DNA of 64,000 nt from NCBI RefSeq assembly GCF_002869765.1, contig NZ_PNOR01000004.1:1-64000 (forward strand). Direction: 5' to 3'. Positions 9,722 to 19,484 of the stretch are shown here, one piece after another. The position numbers and the translations under genes are program-made. Under the pieces are notes generated by a model. That model was not told the DNA's origin. It did no database searches and worked only from the letters and a program-made list of their open reading frames with translations. Origin of the DNA: Deinococcus planocerae. GTDB lineage: Bacteria > Deinococcota > Deinococci > Deinococcales > Deinococcaceae. Each line of letters begins with the position of its first letter. Position 1 is the stretch's first letter.

Positions 9722-9799
9722 TGGAGAAACGGGCAGGGGTCGAACCTGCGGCCTCCCGGTTCGCCACCGGGTGCTCTTTCCGTCTGAGCTACCGCTTCT
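9722..9799 (-). ncRNA. tRNA-like element A (Y-RNA-associated tRNA mimic)
   Basis: The minus strand folds as a tRNA cloverleaf: 8-bp acceptor AGAAGCGG/CCGTTTCT with encoded CCA (9724-9722), D arm GCTC/GAGC, and T arm GCAGG-TTCGACC-CCTGC. The anticodon arm is wrong for a working tRNA: CCCGGT-GGCGA-ACCGGG leaves a 5-nt loop, and a forced 7-nt loop lacks U33. This is the element nearest rsr. A degenerate GGGCCGAAG...CTCCTTGC pair lies just upstream at about 9866-9897. I read it as a tRNA-mimicking Y RNA domain rather than a tRNA-Arg gene. Confidence 0.6.
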
Positions 9800-9913
9800 T
9801 GGGGTTATGAGGGGTGAGGCGGGCGGGACTCGAGGCCGTGACCCAACGTGCAAGGAGGTCGCCGCCTCGCTTCGGCCCAGGGCTCGGCGAGGAGAGTGCG
9901 AAGAAAAGAAGGT

Positions 9914-10049
9914 GGGAACGGGCGGGATTCGAACCCGCGACCTCTCGATCCGGAGTCGGTAAGCCTGGACCTTCGGCCCACTCATTTCGGCGAAACGGGG
10001 GGCAAGGGGTGGTCAGGCAAAGTGCTCTGTCCGCTGAGCTACCGTTCCC
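9914..10049 (-). ncRNA. Y RNA-like element B: tRNA-Arg(CCG)-like body with Ro-binding hairpin inserted
   Basis: 8-bp acceptor GGGAACGG/CCGTTCCC, normal D arm (TAGCTCAGCGGACAGAGCA) and T arm (GCGGG-TTCGAAT-CCCGC). In the 5' strand of the anticodon stem an extra hairpin is inserted (about 9963-10018): GCCTGACC pairs with GGTCCAGGC and encloses CTTGCCC and GGGCCGAAG, the pair that resembles the Ro60-binding strands of Y RNAs. If the insert is removed, the arm becomes CTCGA-CTCCGGA-TCGAG with anticodon CCG. Downstream is a T-rich run (TTCTTTTCTTC). Confidence 0.65.
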
Positions 10050-10062
10050 ATGCTGAAAAAGA

Positions 10063-10207
10063 GTCTCTGCGCGGCGGGGCAGGACTTGAACCTGCGACCC
10101 AACGAGTATCGGTAAGCCTTCCGCTGCGGCCCGCCGTCCCCGGGGGCAAGGTGGTGTGGAAGGCAGGCGTTTGCTCTACCAACTGAGCTACCGCGCCGCG
10201 TCGAGAC
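10063..10207 (-). ncRNA. Y RNA-like element C: tRNA-like body with Ro-binding hairpin inserted
   Basis: An outer clamp GTCTC/GAGAC encloses an acceptor-like stem GCGGCG(C)GG/CCCGCCGC with one bulged base, a perfect D arm (TAGCTCAGTTGGTAGAGCA) and T arm (GCAGG-TTCAAGT-CCTGC). A 49-nt hairpin at 10116-10164 (GCCTTCC/GGAAGGC) carries CCTTGCCC and GGGCCG on its two strands. What is left of the anticodon arm is AACGA-TAC-TCGTT, with only a 3-nt loop, so it cannot decode. It starts at the base right after the CCA of element D. Confidence 0.65.
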
Positions 10208-10294
10208 TGGTGGATGGGGTGGGACTTGAACCCACACAAACCGAAGTTTCCGGTTTTACAGACCGGCGCGACTCGCCATCGTCGCCGCCCATCC
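10208..10294 (-). ncRNA. tRNA-Tyr(GTA)-like element D within the Y RNA array
   Basis: Acceptor GGATGGG/CCCATCC with encoded CCA, anticodon arm CCGGT-CTGTAAA-ACCGG (anticodon GTA, U33 present), a type II variable hairpin AAAC-TTCG-GTTT and T arm GTGGG-TTCAAGT-CCCAC. The D arm is abnormal: position 8 is C, and a 5-bp stem GCGAC/GTCGC with loop GATGGCGA replaces the usual arm, so the U8-A14 contact is missing. It could be a functional tRNA-Tyr or another mimic. A tRNA scanner would probably call it tRNA-Tyr. Confidence 0.55.
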
Positions 10295-10333
10295 AAGTGG
10301 TGCTGGAATACGACGCCTTCCAGCGGGGCGATG

Positions 10334-10437
10334 TGGGGTGGGTGTCTGGAGTCGAACCAAGTTTCACCGAGAACCCTCGCGCGCCGGCCCGCCGTGCTTG
10401 ACGGGGACAAGGGATGCGGAAGGGTTGAACACCCACC
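10334..10437 (-). ncRNA. Y RNA-like element E: acceptor and T arm closing on a Ro-binding hairpin, no D arm
   Basis: 9-bp acceptor GGTGGGTGT/ACACCCACC followed by CCA, and a T arm-like hairpin with the loop TTCGACT. There is no D arm. Instead a stem AACCCT/AGGGTT (10372-10426) carries CCCTTGTCCC on one strand and GGCGGGCCGG on the other, again the Ro-helix pair. This looks like a half-tRNA fused to the Ro-binding module. Confidence 0.55.
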
Positions 10438-10518
10438 ATGAGAGGTCGGGGAAGCGTTATCCTCTCGCTTCGGCTCAGGAGAACCAGGCGAGGGGGGCGG
10501 AAGGGGAAGCATTCCCCG

Positions 10519-10693
10519 TGGAGCAGGCTGAACGGAGTCGCACCGCCGTCTCCCCACTGGTCGCGGGCCGTCTTGCTCTTGGACGAAACCTGCGTGAGGG
10601 CTCAGGGCAAGGGGTGGGCCACGGGATGTGCACGTGCGCGAAGCACGGTTTCCTCGGGATGGTGAAGAATAACCGTTGCCCTTCGGCCCTGAG
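10519..10693 (-). ncRNA. Y RNA (classical orientation) followed directly by tRNA-like domain F
   Basis: CTCAGGGC (10693-10686) pairs perfectly with GCCCTGAG (10608-10601). The paired ends continue into GGGCCGAAGGG and CCCCTTGCCC, strikingly like the vertebrate Y RNA strands GGUCCGA and CUUGAC. Seven nt after the helix comes a tRNA-like unit (10593-10519): 7-bp acceptor GCAGGTT/AGCCTGC, discriminator T, CCA, D-like hairpin CGTC/GACG, a 5-bp arm with 5-nt loop GACCA, and a T loop TGCGACT. Probably one bacterial Y RNA with a 3' tRNA-like domain. It is followed by a GGGGAA-TGC-TTCCCC hairpin. Confidence 0.65.
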
Positions 10694-10783
10694 CGTTGGC
10701 GATCCCAGCGTGACGAGGGGGCCGCGTCACCCGGCAGACAACCGGGCACCTTGGCCGCCAGGGCGACGGAATCAGGGTGGGGA

Positions 10784-10847
10784 GACCGGGCAAGTGGGTG
10801 GCGCTGGGAGATTCTTTTCAAGAGAACCCAGCGTCTCCGGCCCGGTC
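10784..10847 (-). ncRNA. Y RNA-like helix a (first of the array)
   Basis: GACCGGGC (10847-10840) pairs perfectly with GCCCGGTC (10791-10784). The strands contain GGGCCGGAG and CCCACTTGCCC, matching the second Y RNA copy at 10601-10693. Inside is a further hairpin CGCTGGG/CCCAGCG. No clear tRNA-like domain follows in 10694-10783, only two small hairpins (CCCGG/CCGGG and GTGACG/CGTCAC). Confidence 0.5.
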
Positions 10848-10888
10848 GGCGGCGGCGCGGCGCGTGGCCTCGCCCTCACCTGGGGCAG

Positions 10889-10894
10889 AGTCTA
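10889..10894 (-). promoter_or_regulatory. Candidate -10 box for the Y RNA array
   Basis: TAGACT on the minus strand, about 40 bp upstream of the first Y helix. No good -35 hexamer is present at 17 bp, so the assignment is tentative. It is the only TANNNT box I noticed just upstream of the array. Confidence 0.3.
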
Positions 10895-10961
10895 GGGGCG
10901 GGGCCGGGCGGGGCACATTCGCCGCATGGCGCAGGGGAGAACTAGGCCAAGTGATGCAGGA

Positions 10962-11038
10962 GGCAGAAAGCAGAAGGCCGGAGACGCTTTCGCCTTAACC
11001 CCCCCGGCCTTCTGCCCTCGCTTTCAACTTTCTGCGTC
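10962..11038. repeat. GCAGAAGGC-type repeat, copy 3 (inverted repeat)
   Basis: GCAGAAAGCAGAAGGCCGG faces CCGGCCTTCTGCC and TTTCTGC with about 25 bp between, right behind the stop codon of the gene at 11040. It probably forms a strong hairpin and may end transcription of that gene. Confidence 0.45.
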
Positions 11039-11039
11039 C

Positions 11040-12648
<1,609 letters not shown>

Positions 12649-12656
<8 letters not shown>

Positions 12657-12981
12657 GCTGCACCCCCACCGCGTGGACGCGCGTCGCCTTGAGGGTGATG
12701 CCCGCCTGGGTCCGCACGATGTGCTCCACCCGCTCCACGATGTTGCGCGCCACCGTGGGGATGCTCACCCCGTAGGCGACCACCACATACAGGTCGGCGA
12801 GGTACTCGGGCCCCTCGCGGCCAATCACCACCCCCTCGCGGGCGTTGGCGCGGCCCAGCACGCGCGAGAGCCCCTCCTTGAGGTTGGCGGGAGCCATGCC
12901 GACCACGCCCGGAACCTCGTGCGCCGTCAGGCCGATGAGAGAGGCGAGCGCCGCCTCGGTGATGTTGATGGTGCCAGTCAC
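12649..12981 (-). CDS. Asp23/Gls24 family envelope stress response protein
   Basis: A protein of 110 residues with the Asp23 domain throughout: GTINITEAALASLIGLTAHE, VPGVVGM and the VVVAYGVSIPTVARNIVERV segment. Asp23 proteins are membrane-associated envelope homeostasis factors. The GTG start at 12981 lies 10 nt behind a perfect TATACT -10 box (12997-12992), so the mRNA has at most a few leader bases. Longer in-frame starts would run through the promoter and add unrelated residues. It is translationally coupled to the fakA-like gene. Confidence 0.85.
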
Positions 12982-13211
12982 AGTAGAGGGCAGTATACGC
13001 GAGCCCCAGCGGACCCCCACCGATGCCTCGCTCCCAGCGCGCGAAGAGAGGCCCCCTCCGGACAGCCTGCCCAGCCGGGGTTCCGCGTTCTGCCTCGCCC
13101 CTTGTCCTGCCGAACGGAAGAAGGCCTTCCCAACGGCGCCGCACCCTGTTTCAGCCATGTTCCGCCGACGCGCGAAGTCGTCCCCCCCTCACACATGAAG
13201 AGGCCTTAATA

Positions 13212-13228
13212 TGTCATTTTTGTGTCAT
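13212..13228 (+). promoter_or_regulatory. TGTCAT direct repeats upstream of a membrane protein gene
   Basis: Two TGTCAT hexamers, 11 bp apart (one helical turn), in an AT-rich island within the 330-bp gap 12982-13311. The second merges into a CATACT -10-like box. They may be an activator site for the gene at 13312. The rest of the gap shows no gene. Confidence 0.3.
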
Positions 13229-13311
13229 ACTTCTCAAAAAGCATGAGCATTCTGAGCGGACGAGCAGCTATCCAAGCCGACTCTGGCAAACGGACCTTTC
13301 GTGAGGCGACC

Positions 13312-14109
13312 ATGATCAATCGAGGAGAGACCCAAACCAGGAGGGCCACGCGGGATCAGGGCGTCTCCTTTCACCTGTCAGGAAGCGCGGAAAAACTCGA
13401 AGGGCGGCTCCACGTCTCCATAGAGAAGCTCACCTCCGTGCTGTTCAGGATCATCGTCCTGCTGGCCCTGCTTAGTCTGTTTCTGGACATCTTCGACAGC
13501 CTCGCTCCGAACTTTCCCGGCGGTGGATGGCTTCACCACGCCTTCGACCTGGACGAGGAGGCCAACATCCCGACGTTTTTCTCCACAGGACTTCTGCTGC
13601 TGGCTGGGAGTCTGAGCCTGCTCATCGCGCGGGCGGGTGCGCGTCCGGGCCCCACCCCGTCCCGGGCCGGTTCGTGGCGGTTGCTCGGCGTCATCCTGAT
13701 CCTGATGGGCGGCGACGAGTTGCTGATGTTCCACGAAACCCTGGGAAGTTTCCTGGACAAGCCCTTCCAAACTGCCGGTGTGTACGCCTGGGTCATTCCC
13801 GGTACGCTGGCGGTGCTGTGGTTCGTCTGGTCGTTCTCCCGGTTTTTCAGGAGTCTGCCGGGGATTGTCAGGAGGTATCTCATCCTCTCGTTCATCCTGT
13901 TCGTGGGCGGTGCCGTGGGCCTGGAATACGTGGAGGCCGTGAACCGCAAGGTGCAGGGCGAGCTTGGCCTCTCGGGGCTGCTGCTCACCAACAGCCAGGA
14001 GACCCTGGAGATGCTCGGCGTGGCCGTCCTCTTGAAGGGCCTCCTGATCTACATCCGGGACTTCCTGGAGTACCCCAAGACTCAGTTCGCCCTGCTGTTC
14101 GGCGATTGA
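13312..14109 (+). CDS. Multipass membrane protein of unknown function
   Basis: A protein of 265 residues with a charged cytoplasmic N-terminus (about 45 residues) and six predicted membrane helices. Polar residues sit inside or next to the helices in clusters: GGDELLMFHE in helix 3, GLEYVEAVN in helix 5 and SQETLEMLG at helix 6. These acidic and His residues could form a metal or proton site. I recognise no named family. The ATG at 13312 has a weak GAGG ribosome site 8 nt upstream; in-frame starts at 13222 or 13243 are possible. It is a single gene with its own terminator hairpin, and the upstream region is AT-rich for this genome. Confidence 0.75.
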   Translation: MINRGETQTRRATRDQGVSFHLSGSAEKLEGRLHVSIEKLTSVLFRIIVLLALLSLFLDIFDSLAPNFPGGGWLHHAFDLDEEANIPTFFSTGLLLLAGSLSLLIARAGARPGPTPSRAGSWRLLGVILILMGGDELLMFHETLGSFLDKPFQTAGVYAWVIPGTLAVLWFVWSFSRFFRSLPGIVRRYLILSFILFVGGAVGLEYVEAVNRKVQGELGLSGLLLTNSQETLEMLGVAVLLKGLLIYIRDFLEYPKTQFALLFGD

Positions 14110-14126
14110 CTTGTCCCTTGCCCGCG

Positions 14127-14160
14127 CCCCCAGCCCCTGTGCGCTGGGGGTGCTTGATTG
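14127..14160 (+). terminator. Rho-independent terminator of the membrane protein gene
   Basis: CCCCCAGC pairs with GCTGGGGG across an 8-nt loop, followed by the T-containing tail TGCTTGATTG. Confidence 0.6.
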
Positions 14161-14204
14161 AAAGGGGCACGTAGCCCCTGCACAGCCTGCCGAGGCAGCC
14201 ATAA

Positions 14205-14228
14205 AAAAACCCCGTCTAGAGCGGGGTT
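14205..14228 (-). terminator. Terminator behind tRNA-Leu
   Basis: On the minus strand, AAACCCCG and CGGGGTTT flank a short loop containing TCTAGA, followed by a run of seven T. Confidence 0.8.
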
Positions 14229-14230
14229 TG

Positions 14231-14316
14231 TGGTGCCGAGAGCGGGACTTGAACCCGCACGGGCTGGGCCCAGCCGATTTTAAGTCGGATGCGTCTACCG
14301 ATTCCGCCATCCCGGC
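14231..14316 (-). tRNA. tRNA-Leu (anticodon TAA)
   Basis: An 86-nt type II tRNA with acceptor GCCGGGA/TCTCGGC, discriminator A, encoded CCA, D arm AATCGGTAGACGC, anticodon loop CTTAAAA (anticodon TAA), variable hairpin CTGGGCCCAG and T loop TTCAAGT. A TATACT box ends 8 nt upstream of the 5' end and a terminator follows directly, so it is a single-gene unit. Confidence 0.95.
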
Positions 14317-14324
14317 CCGGGGGG

Positions 14325-14330
14325 AGTATA
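14325..14330 (-). promoter_or_regulatory. -10 box of tRNA-Leu
   Basis: A perfect TATACT on the minus strand, 8 nt before the mature 5' end, so little or no 5' leader is made. It lies between the ssrA terminator and the tRNA gene. Confidence 0.6.
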
Positions 14331-14332
14331 GG

Positions 14333-14359
14333 GAAAAACCCCGCCGGGGGTGGCGGGGC
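14333..14359 (-). terminator. Terminator of ssrA
   Basis: On the minus strand, CCCCGCC-ACCCCC-GGCGGGG followed by TTTTTCCC, 7 nt behind the CCA end of tmRNA. Confidence 0.8.
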
Positions 14360-14364
14360 CTGCG

Positions 14365-14713
<349 letters not shown>

Positions 14714-14722
14714 AGCCCGAAA

Positions 14723-14728
14723 AGTGTA
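14723..14728 (-). promoter_or_regulatory. -10 box of ssrA
   Basis: TACACT on the minus strand, 9 nt before the mature tmRNA 5' end. No strong -35 is visible. Confidence 0.5.
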
Positions 14729-14807
14729 CCAGAACGCCGCCCCGAGCATCCTGAGCCTTCCCACGATCTCTCCTCATGCGCAGAGGGCGGGCCGTCCGCC
14801 CATCCGG

Positions 14808-15539
14808 TTATTCCCCTCGCCTGAGGCGTCCGTTCAGCACCCGCCACTGCTTGCGCCCGTAGGCGTAGAGGGGGTGGGTCCAGCGCCCCGCGACCACCCC
14901 TTCGCGCAGGGCGGCGACCAGATCCCCGGGCGTGCGGATGAGCCGGAAGGGCGTCTCCACCCACGCCTCCCCGATGTCGCGCAGGGTGTGGGCGTCGCTC
15001 CCGGCACACTCCGGCAGGCCGCGCTCGCGCGCCCACGCGGCGGCCACCCGGTTCCAGCGGTGGCGCGAGAGGCGGGAGTTGAAGGTCTCCACGAGGTCCA
15101 CCTGGTCCGCGATCCGCGCCGTCGCCTCGGGCCTCAGGCGGTAACGCTTGAGGGGGTCGAAGCCGTGCTGAAGCATCACCAGGCCGCCCTGCGCCTTGAT
15201 CTCGCGGACGGTCTCCTCGGGGGTGAGCCCCGGCGGGACGCGTTCCCTCAGGAAGAGGCCGATCAGCTCGCCCTCGCGGGTGGTGACCTCCTCACCGGGG
15301 ATGACGCTGAGGCGGTCGTCCAGCCCGAGGTCGGCGACGATGCGGGCGAGTTCGGGGCCGCCGCGCTGCTGGTCGTGGTCGGTGACGGCGATGACGCGCG
15401 TGTTTGTGCGCAGCATCCAGGCGGGAACGCTGCGCAGCGGCGTGCGGCAGTCGTGGCTGACCTCGGTGTGGGTGTGGAGGTCCAAACGCATGACCTGCAC
15501 GCCGCCCCGGAAGACGACGTTGTTGATCGGGGTGGGCAC
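14808..15539 (-). CDS. PHP-domain metal-dependent phosphoesterase
   Basis: A protein of 243 residues. Metal-binding PHP motifs are present: MRLDLHTHTEVSHD (HxH), AVTDHDQQRG (DHD), GEEVTT, and late GSDAH with a following TLRDIG. Such enzymes hydrolyse phosphoesters, for example nucleoside bisphosphates or small phosphates. The actual substrate is not evident. The GTG at 15539 is chosen because GAGGGAGG lies 9 nt before it. A start at the internal ATG (15491) just before the HxH motif cannot be excluded. Only 4 nt separate it from the lipid kinase gene upstream, so they form an operon. Confidence 0.85.
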   Translation of the reverse strand: MPTPINNVVFRGGVQVMRLDLHTHTEVSHDCRTPLRSVPAWMLRTNTRVIAVTDHDQQRGGPELARIVADLGLDDRLSVIPGEEVTTREGELIGLFLRERVPPGLTPEETVREIKAQGGLVMLQHGFDPLKRYRLRPEATARIADQVDLVETFNSRLSRHRWNRVAAAWARERGLPECAGSDAHTLRDIGEAWVETPFRLIRTPGDLVAALREGVVAGRWTHPLYAYGRKQWRVLNGRLRRGE

Positions 15540-15543
15540 GGTC

Positions 15544-16488
15544 CTAGCCTCCCTCGTTCGGCGGCACGAGGACCTGAAGGGCGCCCGGCCAGACCTCGAT
15601 CCTCACGGTGCCCGTCACGCCCGGCTGCGCGGGCCGCACCTCGCCGTCGACGTGGAAGGCCTGCCCGACGTAGGGCACCTCGACCACCCGCGCCTCGTCG
15701 CTCAGGACGCTGGGCAACGCCTCGAACTCGTCCCGTGCCAGGGCCGCGAGGGAGGCGAGCATCCCGTCGCGTTGCTCCGCGTCCACCCGGATCACGTTCA
15801 GCCGCCCGTCGGTGGGATCGGCGGTCGTGGCGAGACGCAGGCGGGGGCCGGTCGCCCTGGTATTCATCACCTCCACGAGGGCGCAGGCCGCTTCCGGGTG
15901 TGCCTGACCGTCGAGCGTGAGGGCCAGGGGCGGCGGCTCGAAACCGCGCAGGGTCGAGGCCAGCGCCTGCACGGCCCGCAGCGGGCTCTTGCCCCCTTCC
16001 GGGTCGTACTCGGCGAGCACGTCGGCGAAGGCGCCGCAGCCGCACGCCTCCACGAAGCGGTCCTCGCCCCAGGGGGCCGTCACCCGCCCGAGGTCGAACG
16101 GGACGGTTCGGGCCCGCCCATACCGGGCGAGCACGTCCGGCGGTGCCCCCTCGATGCCCAGCGTCCGCCCGATGTTGTTCGCGGTGCCCATCGGCAGGAT
16201 GCCCAGCCGCACGCCCCCCTTTCCGGCGAGGTGCAACGCCACCGCGCGCACCGTGCCGTCCCCACCCGCCACGAAGACGGTGCCGCGCACGCCCTCCAGG
16301 GCAGAGGCGAGGTCCGCCTCGTCGTCGGTGGCGCGGTAGACGGGCCGGTAGCCGAGCCCGTGCAGCGCCTCCACGAGGAGGTCGGGGCTGGCGTGCTCGC
16401 TGCCGCCCGCCCCCCGGTTGAAGATCAGCGTGGCGTCCGTCACGTCCGCGCCCGCCACCCGCGGAGCCGCCGGAGAGTCGAGGGTCAT
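15544..16488 (-). CDS. Diacylglycerol/lipid kinase (YegS/DgkB family)
   Basis: A protein of 314 residues with a DAGK catalytic domain: LIFNRGAGG near the N-terminus, the nucleotide-binding GGDGTVRAVALHLAG, and LGILPMGTANNIGRTLG. The C-terminal half is the lipid-binding beta-sandwich. It phosphorylates diacylglycerol or a related lipid with ATP. The ATG at 16488 lies 6 nt behind a TACAGT box (16500-16495), indicating a leaderless mRNA. It heads an operon with the PHP protein. Confidence 0.88.
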   Translation of the reverse strand: MTLDSPAAPRVAGADVTDATLIFNRGAGGSEHASPDLLVEALHGLGYRPVYRATDDEADLASALEGVRGTVFVAGGDGTVRAVALHLAGKGGVRLGILPMGTANNIGRTLGIEGAPPDVLARYGRARTVPFDLGRVTAPWGEDRFVEACGCGAFADVLAEYDPEGGKSPLRAVQALASTLRGFEPPPLALTLDGQAHPEAACALVEVMNTRATGPRLRLATTADPTDGRLNVIRVDAEQRDGMLASLAALARDEFEALPSVLSDEARVVEVPYVGQAFHVDGEVRPAQPGVTGTVRIEVWPGALQVLVPPNEGG

Positions 16489-16542
16489 GGAAAAACTGTA
16501 GCCCACCGCGCAGGAAGCGCGACAGCAGGCCGCCGGGGGAGG

Positions 16543-17457
16543 TCAGGGGTACTCGGCGAGCAGCGGGCGGTGGTCGCTCCCCGCCCCGGGCAGGACGCGG
16601 GCGCGGGTGGGCGTCAGGCCGCGCGCCATCAGGTGATCAATGCGCAGGAAGAGACTGGGGAAGGTCCAGCCCGGGCCGCGCCCGGCGACCCCGTGCGCGT
16701 CCGGGCCGAAGGTCCCACGAAGCTGGCGGTAGATCGGCCCGCGGGGAGGAGTGTTCAGGTCGCCGCCCAGCAGGAGCGGGCCCGGCTGCCGCGCGGCAAT
16801 CTCCGTGAGGAGGGCCACCTGCGCCGCCCGCACGTCCCGGGTGCGCCGCACCGTGGCGAGGTCGCCGCGCAGGGCGCTGGAGACGAGGACGGTGCTCAGG
16901 TGGGCGTTGACGACCCTCACGTTCTGCCCCCGCCAACGCACCTCGGTTTCGAGGAAGGCCCGCCCGCTGCCTGGGACCGGGTGGGTCCGCGTGGCGAGCA
17001 CGGGCAGGCGCGTCAGGGTCGTCACCTCCCGCGCCGCCGTCACCCGGTAGCCGGGCAGGGCGGCGAGCAGCTCGGGCCCGAAGCCCGGCCTCACGAAATT
17101 CGTCTCCTGAAGCAAGATCACGTCCGCGTCCGCCGCCCGCAGCGCCCCCGCGATCTGGCCCGGCGTGCCCAGCGTCCCCCGCGCCACGTTGTAGGTGACG
17201 ACCCGCAGCGTGCCGCCTTCCTGGGGCCGCCAGTGGAGGAAGCCCGCCCCCGCCAGCGCGAGCAGCGTCCCCGCCCCGGCGACGCCCACGCCCCGCCGTC
17301 TCCACACCGTCCAGGCCAGCACGAAGGGCGCGGGCAGCACCCACCCCACCGCCGGGAGGTAGGCGAGCAGGAGGGTGGGCACCGTCCGCTCGCCCACGAA
17401 TTCCCCGAGGAGCCACGCGAGGGCCACGGTCAACAGGTACGCCCACGCCAGCCGCAT
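16543..17457 (-). CDS. Membrane-anchored endonuclease/exonuclease/phosphatase family protein
   Basis: A protein of 304 residues. About 90 N-terminal residues form three hydrophobic helices, followed by an EEP domain starting LRVVTYNVARG with the catalytic VILLQETNF, VVNAHLSTV, LLLGGDLNTPP, and the terminal SDHRPLLAEY. All key EEP residues (N, E, H, D, N, D-H) are present. The domain is probably extracytoplasmic or membrane-tethered. The ATG at 17457 follows GCAGAGG by 8 nt. Possible substrates are DNA or phospholipid headgroups. Confidence 0.85.
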   Translation of the reverse strand: MRLAWAYLLTVALAWLLGEFVGERTVPTLLLAYLPAVGWVLPAPFVLAWTVWRRRGVGVAGAGTLLALAGAGFLHWRPQEGGTLRVVTYNVARGTLGTPGQIAGALRAADADVILLQETNFVRPGFGPELLAALPGYRVTAAREVTTLTRLPVLATRTHPVPGSGRAFLETEVRWRGQNVRVVNAHLSTVLVSSALRGDLATVRRTRDVRAAQVALLTEIAARQPGPLLLGGDLNTPPRGPIYRQLRGTFGPDAHGVAGRGPGWTFPSLFLRIDHLMARGLTPTRARVLPGAGSDHRPLLAEYP

Positions 17458-17540
17458 AGAAGAAGCCTCTGCTCCGCAGCTTTGCAAGTCTCACCCGGAG
17501 GCGAGAGGCGTCATCGGAGGAAAGGGGGAGGCGGGGAGCC

Positions 17541-19250
<1,710 letters not shown>

Positions 19251-19484
19251 TTTATCGATAGGGAGTCACTTCCTTTTGCGGGTCGTGGGAGGCGGGATGT
19301 GGGTTGCCGGACATGCAGGCCGGGCCACCCGGAAAAAGTCCGCGCGGCGGGGCAGGGGAGCGTCCTGACATTGCCCCCAGTTTAGCCGAGTCCGCGCAGG
19401 GAAGGTGTGCCTTTACTTAAGAAAGTTGATCACGGTACGCTCAGCTTAGGGGGAGGGGTGGGCGTGGTGCATCCGCCGGGTGGC

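Noticed and set aside
9866..9897. A sixth Ro-type helix (GGGCCGAAG ... CTCCTTGC) between elements A and B
   Set aside because: The outer strands do not pair well and the segment also forms a CCTCGC/GCGAGG hairpin, so I kept it only as a possible degenerate copy.
9914..10049. Element B as a tRNA with a group I or II intron
   Set aside because: The insert is only about 60-80 nt and has no intron core motifs. It is explained better by the repeated Ro-helix module.
10440..10500. A hairpin with GAGCCGAAGCGAG as another Y RNA
   Set aside because: It has half the motif but no CTTGCC strand opposite. A related hairpin at about 9860-9895 suggests a separate small repeat.
9478..10998. Several plus-strand reading frames with phrases such as GFEPATSR or GVEPAASR
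   Set aside because: These are antisense translations of tRNA T arms and neighbouring bases, a well-known source of false genes. The RNA structures are on the minus strand.
13205..13231. Radiation/desiccation response motif (DdrO site) upstream of 13312
   Set aside because: TGTCAT occurs as a direct repeat, not as the palindrome expected for that motif, and the gene is not a known damage gene.
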